64,000 bases of DNA from JAUMBM01 sp964441755 (GCA_964441755.1 CAYTVG010000017.1:1-64000); one strand, 5' to 3'; numbered from the stretch's first letter, positions 17,613 through 26,482 are shown. Notes: generated by a model not told the origin, from the letters alone. Numbers and translations: made by a program.

Positions 17613-19756
17613 TGGAAAAAATGCGCAGGCTACTGAGTGGTCTCAACCTGGGGCTGGCCGTGTTGTTGGTATTTTGGGTTGTTTTGGAAAAAAAGATAGT
17701 GCTGCCACCTGCTTTGCAGCCGGCGGGGCGGCTGCACCCGCTGCTGCTGCACCTGCCCATCGGCATGTTTGTGCTGTATGCGGTGCTGCTGGCTGTGGAA
17801 GGGCGCTCGCAGCAGCGCGGCAGCGCCCGCCTGCTCGATTTCATGCTCGACTGTACAGCATCCTTCGCACTGCTGTCGGCATTGACGGGACTGCTGCTGA
17901 GCCTTGAGCCCGACGCCTATGCTGCCGCAGAGCTCAGGCAGCACAAGTATACGGGCACTGCCTTTGCCCTGACAACTTTTTTGCTGCAGCAAATCAATGC
18001 GCAGCTGGGCGCAAGGCTCCGCCTGCTGCTCACAGGCGGCAGCCTGCTGCTGTTGCTGCTGGCCGGGCACCAGGGCGCCACTATCACCCACGGTGCCAAC
18101 TTCCTGTTTCCCGCTGCCAGCCTGCCGCTGCAAGCGCAGGCGCCGGCGGCTGACGCCCCCCTTTTTGCAGCCGTCATAAGCCCCATCCTTGAGGCAAAAT
18201 GTGTAAGCTGCCACCATCCGCAGAAGTCCAGGGGCGGCCTGGTGCTCACCGATACGATATCGATGCGGGCCGGCGGCCGTTCCGGCCCCCTTTTCATAGC
18301 CGGTGACGCAGCCGGCAGTCGGCTGCTGCAGGTACTGCAGCTGGCCGAAGACGATGAGGCCCACATGCCTCCTGCGGGCAAGCCGCAGCTGAGCGCTGCC
18401 GAGCTGGCGCTCATTCGCCACTGGCTGCAGTCGGGCGCCCATTTTGACCGCCAGCTGGCGCAATACGCGCCTACTGATTCTTTCCGCCTGCTGGCGGAGC
18501 CCCTGCTCCGGCAGGAGGGCGGGCAGGCATCCTATGATTTTGCGCCGGCGCCTGCCGGCAGTGTGCAGGCGCTCAACAGTCCCTTTCTGCGGGTACAGCC
18601 TTTGTACCGGGAAAGTCCCGCGCTGGCGGCTTCCTTTTTCCTCGCCGCCGAATTCACCGGCGAGCGGCTGCAGGCGCTGGCGTCGGTGGCTGGTCAGCTC
18701 GTACAGCTCAACTTGTCGGCTATGCCCGTGACCGATGCCGACCTGAAGGCGCTGCAGCCGTTGGAACAACTCGAGCGACTGCTGCTCAACGGCACAGCGG
18801 TGAGCGATGCAGGCATCGACAAACTGACCTCCCTGCCAAAGCTGTCGCAGCTCTCCCTCAACAATACAGCCGTTGGCGGCGGACTGGAGCCGCTGCTGCC
18901 TAAGTTCAAATCACTGCGCAAGCTATACCTCAGCAATACCCGGGTCACGCCCGAGCAGGTAGCTCGCTGGCGCAAGCAGCACCCTCACATCGCAATCGAA
19001 TACAGCCGGGTCGAAGACAATCCCGTAGCGCTCTCGCCACCGCTGCTGAAGGAGGAGAAAATGATCCTGGAGGCGGGCGAGCTTGTGCAGCTGCAGCATC
19101 CTATACAAGGCGCCAGCATCCGCTATACCGACGACGGCAGTCTGCCCGACAGCAGTTCGCGGCTGTACGACAAGCCGTTGCGTATCGGGGGCTCGCGCGA
19201 CATACGGGCCATTGCCCTCAAGGAGGGCTGGCTGCCCAGCGAGGTGGTGACCTTTTCTTTTTTTGAAAAAGGCCTCCCGCCTGCCCGCTGCCAGCTGCTG
19301 GCGCAGCCCAACAGCCAATATCCGGGCCTGCACGAGCGGACGTTTACCAATGGCGAGCGGGCGCCGGTTGTCAACCTGCGCGATCCCAACTGGATTGCTT
19401 TCCGCGAGCAGCCTTTTGCGGCGCTGTTCAGCTACGCGCAGCCACAGTCCGTGCGAAAAATATCCTTTGGCTATGCGCTCCACGTACCGCAGTACGTCTT
19501 TGGTCCTACCCGACTGCGCGTGTATGGCGGCAATGAGCCCGATCAGTTGCAACTGCTGGCGCAGCAGCAACTGCCTGACTTTAGGCCCGACGCGACCCTG
19601 CAGATTGCTTCCCAGGTTGTCCATCTCGAACTGCCCGGAAAAGCCTGTAAATACTACAGGATTGAAGCGCAGAACCTGCCGGTCATTCCTCCCTGGCATC
19701 CGGGGCGGGGTGAGAAGGGTTGGCTGTTTATCGATGAGATATTTTTCTACCCTTAG
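17612..19756 (+). CDS. Membrane cytochrome-domain protein with LRR and chitobiase-like region
   Basis: About 714 residues. The first 170 contain around four to five transmembrane helices (RLHPLLLHLPIGMFVLYAVL, a DUF2231-like signature). A planctomycete-type haem site CVSCHHP (C197, C200, H201) follows, then leucine-rich repeats (LKALQPLEQLERLLLNGTAV, LTSLPKLSQLSLNNTAV), a chitobiase/FN3-associated beta domain (RYTDDGSLPDSSSRLYDKPL) and a C-terminal beta module. The start is the ATG in TGATG, sharing one base with the previous stop; a GTG three bases earlier is possible. It probably anchors the exported PSD1/DUF1501 pair to a membrane electron path (inference). It ends immediately against the convergent trpA stop, with no base in between. 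Confidence 0.8.
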   Translation: MEKMRRLLSGLNLGLAVLLVFWVVLEKKIVLPPALQPAGRLHPLLLHLPIGMFVLYAVLLAVEGRSQQRGSARLLDFMLDCTASFALLSALTGLLLSLEPDAYAAAELRQHKYTGTAFALTTFLLQQINAQLGARLRLLLTGGSLLLLLLAGHQGATITHGANFLFPAASLPLQAQAPAADAPLFAAVISPILEAKCVSCHHPQKSRGGLVLTDTISMRAGGRSGPLFIAGDAAGSRLLQVLQLAEDDEAHMPPAGKPQLSAAELALIRHWLQSGAHFDRQLAQYAPTDSFRLLAEPLLRQEGGQASYDFAPAPAGSVQALNSPFLRVQPLYRESPALAASFFLAAEFTGERLQALASVAGQLVQLNLSAMPVTDADLKALQPLEQLERLLLNGTAVSDAGIDKLTSLPKLSQLSLNNTAVGGGLEPLLPKFKSLRKLYLSNTRVTPEQVARWRKQHPHIAIEYSRVEDNPVALSPPLLKEEKMILEAGELVQLQHPIQGASIRYTDDGSLPDSSSRLYDKPLRIGGSRDIRAIALKEGWLPSEVVTFSFFEKGLPPARCQLLAQPNSQYPGLHERTFTNGERAPVVNLRDPNWIAFREQPFAALFSYAQPQSVRKISFGYALHVPQYVFGPTRLRVYGGNEPDQLQLLAQQQLPDFRPDATLQIASQVVHLELPGKACKYYRIEAQNLPVIPPWHPGRGEKGWLFIDEIFFYP

Positions 19757-20536
19757 TCAGGGTCTCAGTTGCTCAACGAAGGCACGTACCGATGCCTTGG
19801 ACACCCCTTTTTCTTGTATGTGCTGCAGAAAGGCGGTGCCAACGATAGCGCCCTGGCTGTAGCGACAGGCAGCGGCAAAACGCTGGCGGCTGTTAATACC
19901 AAATCCGACCAGGGTAGGATTGCGCAGCCCCAGCGACTGCACGCGCCTGAAGTAGGCCTGTTGCTCTTCATCAGCCCTGTTGGCGCCCGTGATGCTGTTG
20001 GATGCCACCATATAGATGAACCCATCGCTGACCTGGTCGAGCTGCTGTATGCGCGCCGTTGTCGACTGCGGGCTGATCAGCAGGATGTTGGACAGCTGCA
20101 GGCGTTGACAGCTGGCGGCCCAGTGCGACTGGTAGTAATCGAGCGGCAAATCGGGAATAATCAGTCCGTCGATACCCGTACGGGCGCAGGCTTCGAGAAA
20201 TCGTTCCTCTCCAAACTGCAGTACAGGATTGAGGTAGCCCATCAGCAAGACCGGCAGTGAAAACGCCTCGCGGAAAGCCTGCAACTGCTCCAGCAGCCGG
20301 CTGAGGGTCATACCATTGGCAATTGCCTGCTGACTGGTCTGCTGAATGACGGGACCATCTGCCAGCGGATCGGAAAACGGGATACCGATTTCGACCATAT
20401 CGACACCGGCATCAGCCAGATAACCCAAAATTTTAATGGTATCATCTATAGCAGGATAACCAGCTGTAAAATAAATAGATAATATATTTTCTTTTTTATT
20501 TTCAAACAGCTGCTGAATTCGATTTTTCATACGCAT
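19757..20536 (-). CDS. trpA: Tryptophan synthase alpha subunit
   Basis: About 259 residues, a TIM barrel that cleaves indole-3-glycerol phosphate. The catalytic glutamate lies in VDMVEIGIPFSDPLADGP and the catalytic aspartate in GLIIPDLPLDYY. This is the last gene of the trp operon, six bases after trpB. A second ATG two codons in (20530, MKNRIQQLF) is equally plausible as the start. The stop abuts the stop of the convergent gene with no space for a terminator, so read-through into antisense of that gene is likely. Confidence 0.95.
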   Translation of the reverse strand: MRMKNRIQQLFENKKENILSIYFTAGYPAIDDTIKILGYLADAGVDMVEIGIPFSDPLADGPVIQQTSQQAIANGMTLSRLLEQLQAFREAFSLPVLLMGYLNPVLQFGEERFLEACARTGIDGLIIPDLPLDYYQSHWAASCQRLQLSNILLISPQSTTARIQQLDQVSDGFIYMVASNSITGANRADEEQQAYFRRVQSLGLRNPTLVGFGINSRQRFAAACRYSQGAIVGTAFLQHIQEKGVSKASVRAFVEQLRP

Positions 20537-20542
20537 CTATGG

Positions 20543-21721
20543 TTAAAAATGTCTGCTGTAGATCGCCATGTCTTTATCTCCGCGCCCCGACAAATTGACC
20601 ACCACCACCTGCTGCGGCTGCAGCTGCAGTTTGGGTAGCAGCGCTAAAGCGTGGGCAGACTCTAAGGCGGGGATAATGCCATCGACTTTGGCCAGCATGC
20701 TTGCTGCCGCCAGCGCCTCCTCATCGGTCACTTGCACCACTTCTACCCTGCCGGCATCGTGCAGAAAAGCATGTGCGGGACCAATACCCGGATAATCGAG
20801 GCCTGCCGAGACCGAGTGCGGCTCGACAATCTGCCCGTCGTCGGTCTGTATCAGGTAAGTCTTACTGCCATGGATGATGCCCTTCCTCCCCAGCGCGATG
20901 CTGGCGGCAGTTTTGCCCGAAAGAACACCCTCGCCGGCAGCCTCCACAGCGAGCAGGCGAGTTGCCGGCTGATGGATAAAGTGGTAAAAAGCCCCTATCG
21001 CGTTGCTGCCGCCGCCAACGCAAGCCAACAGCAGGTCGGGATGGTCGCGCCCGGTCTGCGCCAGCAACTGTGCACTGATTTCTTCGCTGATGACTGACTG
21101 AAAGATCGCTACCATATCCGGATAAGGGTGCGGCCCCACGGCTGAGCCGATAACATAATGCGTATCCAGCGGATCGTTGATCCAGGCGCGTATAGCCTCA
21201 TTGGTCGCATCTTTGAGCGTTTTACTCCCACTGCTGGCAGGCACCACCTGCGCACCCATAAACAACATGCGCTCAACATTGGGCCGCTGCCGGGCCATGT
21301 CTACTTCCCCCATGTAGATGGTACACGAAAGGCCCAGCAGGGCGCAGGCCGTTGCTGTCGCTACGCCGTGCTGCCCGGCGCCCGTCTCCGCAATGATCCG
21401 CTTTTTGCCCAGCGCTCTGGCCAGCAGCAGCTGGCCGATGGTGTTGTTGATTTTATGGGCGCCCGTATGGTTGAGATCCTCCCGCTTGAGGTAGATCTGG
21501 CCGCCATAGCGAGCCGACAGATTTTCGGAAAAAAAGAGCGGCGTGGGCCTGCCTACATAATCGCGCAGGAGCTGTCGGAACGAAGCCTGGAAAGCAGGCG
21601 ATTCTATGATGTCGAGGTAGTGCGAACGCAGCTCCTCCACATTGGGCAGCAGCATTTCGGGGATAAATGCACCTCCGTAAGCGCCGTAATAACCGGCTGC
21701 ATCAGGACTGAATGTTTGCAT
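20543..21721 (-). CDS. trpB: Tryptophan synthase beta subunit
   Basis: A 392-residue PLP enzyme that condenses indole with serine. The Schiff-base lysine is in HTGAHKINNTIGQ, and the phosphate-binding glycine loop is GGGSNAIG. The N-terminus YYGAYGGAFIPEMLLPN is the standard TrpB start. The first 20 bases overlap the end of trpF, and trpA follows six bases after the stop, so the alpha and beta subunits are coupled as usual. Confidence 0.97.
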   Translation of the reverse strand: MQTFSPDAAGYYGAYGGAFIPEMLLPNVEELRSHYLDIIESPAFQASFRQLLRDYVGRPTPLFFSENLSARYGGQIYLKREDLNHTGAHKINNTIGQLLLARALGKKRIIAETGAGQHGVATATACALLGLSCTIYMGEVDMARQRPNVERMLFMGAQVVPASSGSKTLKDATNEAIRAWINDPLDTHYVIGSAVGPHPYPDMVAIFQSVISEEISAQLLAQTGRDHPDLLLACVGGGSNAIGAFYHFIHQPATRLLAVEAAGEGVLSGKTAASIALGRKGIIHGSKTYLIQTDDGQIVEPHSVSAGLDYPGIGPAHAFLHDAGRVEVVQVTDEEALAAASMLAKVDGIIPALESAHALALLPKLQLQPQQVVVVNLSGRGDKDMAIYSRHF

Positions 21722-22334
21722 ATTGTCTGATTGTCTGGATGATCTGATAAGTTGTTTCCACCACTTTCAGCCCGGGCTGGGACTCCAGCCGGCTGTTAAA
21801 ATCGAGCCCGGCCAGGCGGTCGTGCCCCAGTCGCAGCGCTGCCCCGACATTGTCGGGGCCCAGTCCGCCACTCAGAAAAAACGGTGTTTGTCCGCGGTAT
21901 TCCCCGATGACAGACCAGTCAAACGACAGCCCGCTGCCGCCATAGGCGGGCGTCGGACTGTCAAACAAAAAGTAACGACACCAAGGCTCGTAGGCTTCCG
22001 TGTGCCCGAAACGAAAACCCGGCGCAGGCGCAAAAGCCTTCATACAGGCTATTCCCTGCTCGTGCAGCCACCGGCAGTCGGCCGCTGTCTCATGGCCATG
22101 CAGCTGCACAAGATCAAAACGGTAAGATGCATGCAGGCGGACGATGTCCGCCGGTGCTGCATCGACGAATACACCCACGCGACCCACGGCAGCCGGCAGC
22201 AGCCCGGCAGGCAGTACCTCCCCCATATAGCGGCGGGAAGGCGGGTAGAAGATATACCCCAGGTAGTCGGGCTGCAGCGCTGCGATGGCCTGCAGATTGT
22301 CGGCATATTTCATGCCACAGATTTTAATTTTCAT
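21702..22334 (-). CDS. trpF: Phosphoribosylanthranilate isomerase
   Basis: About 210 residues. The start MKIKICGMKYADNL carries the conserved KICG motif with the catalytic cysteine. Further hallmarks are GVFVDA, QLHGHE, the catalytic aspartate in LFDS, GGSGLSFDW, and FLSGGLGPDN. The ATG at 22334 is chosen over one nine codons upstream because KICG normally starts the protein. It overlaps trpC by 11 bases and trpB by 20, so the gene is fully embedded in the operon. Confidence 0.95.
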   Translation of the reverse strand: MKIKICGMKYADNLQAIAALQPDYLGYIFYPPSRRYMGEVLPAGLLPAAVGRVGVFVDAAPADIVRLHASYRFDLVQLHGHETAADCRWLHEQGIACMKAFAPAPGFRFGHTEAYEPWCRYFLFDSPTPAYGGSGLSFDWSVIGEYRGQTPFFLSGGLGPDNVGAALRLGHDRLAGLDFNSRLESQPGLKVVETTYQIIQTIRQYANIQS

Positions 22335-23118
22335 ACCCCAGTTGCTCAATAAGTTCGGCACAGAATCGTGCAGGCTGCGGCTGGCGCATCAGCCATTCAC
22401 CAATCAGAAAACCTTTGAATCCGTGAAGGCGAAGCTGTTGTATGGACGCTACCGAGCTGATGCCGCTCTCAGCGACTGCCAGGCAGCCAGGCGGCAGCGC
22501 TGCTGCCAACTGCAGGCTGACGCTCAGGTCGGTCCGGAAAGTCTTCAGGTCGCGATTGTTGATGCCAACCATATCGGCCCGGCAATGCCGATAGGCCTCA
22601 ACCTCCGCCGGGCCGTGTGTCTCCAGCAGCACTTCCATGCCCAGTTCGTGGGCCAGTGCAGCAAATTCATCTACCTGCGCAGGCGATAGTATGCCGGCAA
22701 TCAGCAGAATCACATCAGCCCCCATAGCCTTTGACTCGACAATCTGGTAAGTATCAACAATAAAATCCTTGCGCAGCAAGGGGCGCTGTGTACTGCTGCG
22801 CGCAAGCGCAAAATCGTTGGGTTGTGCGCCAAAATAGCGGGCATTGGTGAGTATGGAGAGGGCTGTAGCGCCGGCCCGCTCATAACCGGTGGCAATCTCT
22901 ACCACATCCGCCAGCGGATTAATGGGTCCCCGGGAGGGTGATTGACGTTTGAACTCAGCGATGATGCCACTTGCGCGGGGATCGAGCAGCGCAGCCTTCA
23001 TGGAGTAGCAGCTTCGATAGAAAGCAGGCTGCTCGCGAAGGCGCTCGACCGGTTGCTGTCGGCGGCAGCGGGACAGCAATTCGTACTGGTGCTGGCAGAT
23101 TTGTGCGAGGATGTTCAT
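22324..23118 (-). CDS. trpC: Indole-3-glycerol phosphate synthase
   Basis: A 264-residue TIM barrel. Seen motifs are IIAEFKRQSPSRGPI (substrate lysine), LSILTNARYFGA, LLRKDFIVDTYQI (catalytic lysine), LLIAGIL, MEVLLETH, GINNRDLKTF and VAESGI. It performs the ring closure before tryptophan synthase. It overlaps trpD by four bases and trpF by 11. TrpC and TrpF are separate proteins here, not fused as in enterobacteria. Confidence 0.96.
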   Translation of the reverse strand: MNILAQICQHQYELLSRCRRQQPVERLREQPAFYRSCYSMKAALLDPRASGIIAEFKRQSPSRGPINPLADVVEIATGYERAGATALSILTNARYFGAQPNDFALARSSTQRPLLRKDFIVDTYQIVESKAMGADVILLIAGILSPAQVDEFAALAHELGMEVLLETHGPAEVEAYRHCRADMVGINNRDLKTFRTDLSVSLQLAAALPPGCLAVAESGISSVASIQQLRLHGFKGFLIGEWLMRQPQPARFCAELIEQLGYEN

Positions 23119-24125
23119 GACAGTGATTGTAAGATGGACAAAGCCTGGCGGGCTTTCAGCCCCAGCAGGGATTCTCTGGCTGCTTCGAGGGCGTCGGCCA
23201 GGCTGAGCTCAGGGCGGTACAGCCGTATGCCCAAAGCCGCATTGGCCAGCACTATATTGTTTTGTGCAGCAGAGCCGCGGCCTTCCAGGATCTGCAGGAA
23301 AATAGCGGCAGCCTCCGCCACGCTTTTTCCCCCCTGAAGATCCGCCGGCTGCACCGGATCGAAGCCGAAGGCTTCAGGTCCGAGACGCTGCTCGCCGCTA
23401 TTGTCCATCAGGACGGCAGCGGTGGTGAGCGTCACTTCGTCGCTGCCATCGAGGCTGTAGACGATGGCATAGCGCGTAGCCTCCTCCTGAAACAAATAGC
23501 GGTACATGCGTGCCAGCTCCAGATTGTACACGCCCACCAGCTGCACCCGCGGGCGGGCGGGATTTACCAAAGGGCCCAGCATATTGAAAAAAGTTTTTAC
23601 GCCCAGTTCCCTGCGCACCGGCGCCACCTGCCGCATGGCCGGATGAAAGAGCGGTGCGTGCAGGAAACAAATGCCTGCAGCCGTCAACTGCTGCCGGAGC
23701 TGCTCCTCCCCGGTGGCAAAGGCAACGCCCAGCTGCTCGAGCACATTGGACGAACCCGAGACAGACGATACCCCGTAATTGCCGTGTTTGGCCACCGGTA
23801 TGCCGGCACCCGCCAGCACGAAAGCCGTGAGTGTAGAGATGTTGAACGTATGCTTGCCGTCGCCGCCTGTACCGCACACATCTATGGGATCAACATCAGA
23901 CAGGTCGACAGGCTGGCAGAGCTGCAACAGGCCGTCGCGGAAGCCGCGCAGTTCGTCGAGCGTCAGGCTGCGCATGAGGAAGGCGGTCAGAAAAGCCGCC
24001 AGCTGTGCGTGGCTGTGGCGGCCGGAAGCCAGCTCGCAGAGCGCCGCTGCCGCCTGCTGTCGACTGAGGGTTTTGTGCTGAAAAAGCTCCTCCAGCAGCG
24101 TACGCATTGTCAATAGGTTATCCAT
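23115..24125 (-). CDS. trpD: Anthranilate phosphoribosyltransferase
   Basis: About 336 residues. The PRPP-binding glycine motif is DVCGTGGDGKHTFNIST, followed by KHGNYGVSSVSGSSNVLEQL and the FLHAPLFHPAM and FNMLGPLVNPA segments. The start at 24125 (MDNLLTMRTLLEEL) overlaps the trpG stop by eight bases; the open frame extends further upstream but there it is antisense-quality sequence inside trpG. MRTLLEEL at 24107 is an alternative. TrpD is not fused to TrpG. Confidence 0.95.
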   Translation of the reverse strand: MDNLLTMRTLLEELFQHKTLSRQQAAAALCELASGRHSHAQLAAFLTAFLMRSLTLDELRGFRDGLLQLCQPVDLSDVDPIDVCGTGGDGKHTFNISTLTAFVLAGAGIPVAKHGNYGVSSVSGSSNVLEQLGVAFATGEEQLRQQLTAAGICFLHAPLFHPAMRQVAPVRRELGVKTFFNMLGPLVNPARPRVQLVGVYNLELARMYRYLFQEEATRYAIVYSLDGSDEVTLTTAAVLMDNSGEQRLGPEAFGFDPVQPADLQGGKSVAEAAAIFLQILEGRGSAAQNNIVLANAALGIRLYRPELSLADALEAARESLLGLKARQALSILQSLS

Positions 24126-24678
24126 GGATCCAGTTTTTGATGATTTGGTGCCCGTATTCGGTGAGAACCGACTCGGGATGAAATTGCAGTCCGTACACAG
24201 CATACTGCCGGTGCCGCAGTGCCATGATGTTGCCCCTTTCGTCGGTGGCCAGCAGCTCGAGTTCGGGCGGACAACTGTCACGATTGACCACCCAGGAGTG
24301 GTAGTGTCCTACCTGAAAGCGAGCCGGCATGTCCGCCAGTAGCGGATCAGTCTGCTGTACAGACAGTTGGGAGGCGAGGCCGTGGAGCGGCTCGGGCAGG
24401 TTGTACAGGCTGGCGCCAAAATGCTCCGCTATGGCCTGGTGGCCCAGACAAATGCCGAGTATGCTTTTGCTGGCAGCATACTGCCGGATAATGTCGGGCA
24501 TTTGCCCGGCTTCGGCGGGCAGACCCGGCCCCGGCGACAACAGGATTTTATCATAGCGCTCCGGCATGGCCGGCTGCAGCTCATCGTTTTTCACGACTGT
24601 CACCGCTGCATACTGACGCAGCATATACACCAGATTGTAGACAAACGAATCGTAGTTGTCAATCACCAATATGTGCAT
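24118..24678 (-). CDS. trpG: Anthranilate synthase component II (glutamine amidotransferase)
   Basis: A 186-residue class I amidotransferase: LVIDNYDSFVYNLVYML at the start, oxyanion motif LSPGPGLP, nucleophile in GICLGHQAIAEHFG, and catalytic His-Glu in QFHPESVLTE. It supplies ammonia to TrpE. It begins 30 bases after the trpE stop and overlaps trpD. Confidence 0.96.
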   Translation of the reverse strand: MHILVIDNYDSFVYNLVYMLRQYAAVTVVKNDELQPAMPERYDKILLSPGPGLPAEAGQMPDIIRQYAASKSILGICLGHQAIAEHFGASLYNLPEPLHGLASQLSVQQTDPLLADMPARFQVGHYHSWVVNRDSCPPELELLATDERGNIMALRHRQYAVYGLQFHPESVLTEYGHQIIKNWIHG

Positions 24679-24708
24679 GATTTTTAATTTAGGGGTGAGA
24701 ATGGTTAT

Positions 24709-26106
24709 TTACGCGCTCAGATCAGCCGCCAGTGATATGGCTTTGCGCAGTGCGGAGATTTTGTTGTACACTTCCTGCAGCTCACTTTCGGCTTGGGAGC
24801 GGGCAACGATGCCACAGCCCGCCTGGTAGCTGAGTGTGTTGTTGCGGCTCAGCAGCGACCGGATGAAAATGGCGTGGTTGAAATCCCCCTCAAAGCCCAT
24901 GAATCCCACAGCTCCCCCATAAAACCCGCGACTTTCGGGCTCGAGGGTGTCGATGATTTGCATGGCGCGATGTTTGGGAGCCCCTGAGAGCGTACCCGCC
25001 GGATAAGTATCTGCCAGCAATTGCACGGGATTGTAGCCTTGTGGCAACTGCCCGCTGACCTGTGATACCAGGTGGATGACATGGGAGAAGTATTCAACCT
25101 CCTTGAGTCTTTCGACGGTCACTTGCGTGCTGTGCTTGCTCAGATCGTTGCGGGCAAGGTCGACCAACATAATGTGTTCAGCATTTTCTTTAGGGTCCCG
25201 CAATAAAGCCTCTGCCAGCGCCTGATCCTGTGCAGGATCGCCTGTGCGCCGAAAAGTACCCGCTATGGGGTGTACGCTTGCCTTGTGGTTTTTGATAGTG
25301 AGTTGGGCCTCCGGGGAAGAACCGAAAATGCGAAAATCGCCGTAGTCGAAAAAAAACAAATAGGGCGAGGGGTTGACAGAACGAAGTGCCCGGTACACAG
25401 CAAACTCGTCACCTTTGAATGCCTGACTGAATTTGCGTGACAATACCACCTGAAACACATCCCCCCGCTGGCAATGCTGCTGCGCACTGGCTATTTTTTC
25501 CAAAAAAGCAGCGTCGGAGAGGTTAGAAGATTCTTCGCCTTCGACCGTGAAGCCGAAGCTGCTGAAGGTTCTGTTGGCGATGATGTCTGCCAGAGCGGGC
25601 AACTCGGACTGTTGGCCCGGCAGCAACTGCTCTGTCAGGTAGAGCTCGTTGTTGAAATGATTGAATACGATCACATAGCGGAAGACGTGGTATTGCAGCA
25701 GGGGCATGGCCGAAGGCGCATGCCGGAAAGTAATCTTGGTAAACAACGGGATTGCGTCATAACTGGTGTAGCCGAAGAGTCCGCCACCCAAAAAATCTTT
25801 ACCGCAACAATCGCTGCTAAAGCTGCGTGCAAAAGCCGACAGCTCTTCGGCCGGCTGGCTGGCAGCAGTGGCAAATACCCGCCGGTGGCCGTTGGGGTAT
25901 TGCACCTTGGTCAATTCCGCGTCGGCAACAAAGCTGGCAATGGGCTGCAGGCAGAGGTAGGAAAAACTATTGTCCCGGCGCCTGTAGTCGGAACTCTCCA
26001 ACAAAAAACTGTGGGGGTACCTGTCGCGCAGCTTGAGGTAGAGCGCTACCGGTGTGTGGGTATCGCTCAGTAGTTGAATGACGCGGGTTGAAAAATGAAA
26101 GTGCAT
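24709..26106 (-). CDS. trpE: Anthranilate synthase component I
   Basis: A 465-residue chorismate-utilising enzyme. The allosteric tryptophan-binding motif LLES-(10 residues)-S is visible near the N-terminus (starting at the LLES in SFLLESSDYRR), so feedback inhibition by tryptophan is expected. The catalytic half has VFQVVLSRKF, IFGSSPEAQL, HPIAGTFRRTGDP, EHIMLVDLARND and AGTLSGAPKHRAM. It is the first gene of the operon and starts about 25 bases after the attenuator hairpin, so its transcription depends on antitermination. Confidence 0.97.
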   Translation of the reverse strand: MHFHFSTRVIQLLSDTHTPVALYLKLRDRYPHSFLLESSDYRRRDNSFSYLCLQPIASFVADAELTKVQYPNGHRRVFATAASQPAEELSAFARSFSSDCCGKDFLGGGLFGYTSYDAIPLFTKITFRHAPSAMPLLQYHVFRYVIVFNHFNNELYLTEQLLPGQQSELPALADIIANRTFSSFGFTVEGEESSNLSDAAFLEKIASAQQHCQRGDVFQVVLSRKFSQAFKGDEFAVYRALRSVNPSPYLFFFDYGDFRIFGSSPEAQLTIKNHKASVHPIAGTFRRTGDPAQDQALAEALLRDPKENAEHIMLVDLARNDLSKHSTQVTVERLKEVEYFSHVIHLVSQVSGQLPQGYNPVQLLADTYPAGTLSGAPKHRAMQIIDTLEPESRGFYGGAVGFMGFEGDFNHAIFIRSLLSRNNTLSYQAGCGIVARSQAESELQEVYNKISALRKAISLAADLSA

Positions 26107-26130
26107 GGGAATGTTCTTGTTGTGGCTGAA

Positions 26131-26170
26131 ATAAAAAAAGCCTGCCAGGGGGACCTGGCAGGCTTTTTAT
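26131..26170 (-). terminator. trp operon attenuator (intrinsic terminator)
   Basis: A 15-bp perfect hairpin (arms 26154-26168 and 26135-26149, loop TCCC on the minus strand) is followed in the direction of transcription by a run of seven U. It lies between the leader peptide stop and trpE, exactly where an attenuator terminator should be. Its loop and 3' arm read CCCCCTGGCAGG and can instead pair with an upstream segment at 26206-26216. Confidence 0.9.
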
Positions 26171-26194
26171 CTCTTACAGACAAAATACAATAGT

Positions 26195-26263
26195 CTAGCC
26201 GCTCGCCCCCTGCAGGAAGATAGCTTGCCACCACCAATTGTTATTTTGAATGAAAGTCGACAT
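26195..26263 (-). CDS. trpL: trp operon leader peptide
   Basis: A 22-codon open frame beginning MSTFIQ and containing NNNWWWQA: three consecutive TGG codons at residues 10-12 (26228-26236), then a stop at 26195-26197. It lies 24 bases before the attenuator hairpin and about 90 bases before trpE, downstream of a good promoter. Trp is the rarest amino acid, so three in a row in a 22-residue frame at this place is strong evidence for a sensing peptide. The role is regulatory: ribosome stalling when charged tRNA-Trp is low. It is too short for automatic gene callers. Confidence 0.9.
   Translation of the reverse strand: MSTFIQNNNWWWQAIFLQGASG
26206..26216 (-). promoter_or_regulatory. Antiterminator segment of the trp attenuator
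   Basis: The minus strand reads CCTGCAGGGGG. It can pair with CCCCCTGGCAGG (terminator loop plus 3' arm) along all 11 bases with a single bulged G, which is incompatible with the terminator hairpin. It lies within codons 16-20 of the leader peptide. A ribosome stalled at Trp codons 10-12 would leave it free, whereas one that reaches the leader stop would cover it. Confidence 0.75.
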
Positions 26264-26320
26264 ATAAATTATCTGGTTGAAATCAGCTCATGTCGGCATG
26301 TAATTGTAAAATGCCTCGGA

Positions 26321-26351
26321 CAAATGTATTTTATATTTTTTACAGCACAAA
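26321..26351 (-). promoter_or_regulatory. trp operon promoter
   Basis: On the minus strand a -33 TTTG (26351-26348) is separated by exactly 19 bases from a -7 TACATTTG (26328-26321), matching the Bacteroidota consensus TTTG-N19-TAnnTTTG. Transcription would start near 26314, giving a leader that contains trpL and the attenuator. Confidence 0.7.
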
Positions 26352-26482
26352 AAAAAATGCTTGTTTTTTTTAAAACATGACAAAAATTTTGAGTATTCAT
26401 GCTGAAATGTATAGTTTTTGCATGGCCGTTGATGTATTCATTATTTTAGTATAATTCAGATAAATAATTGATTGAGTCGACT

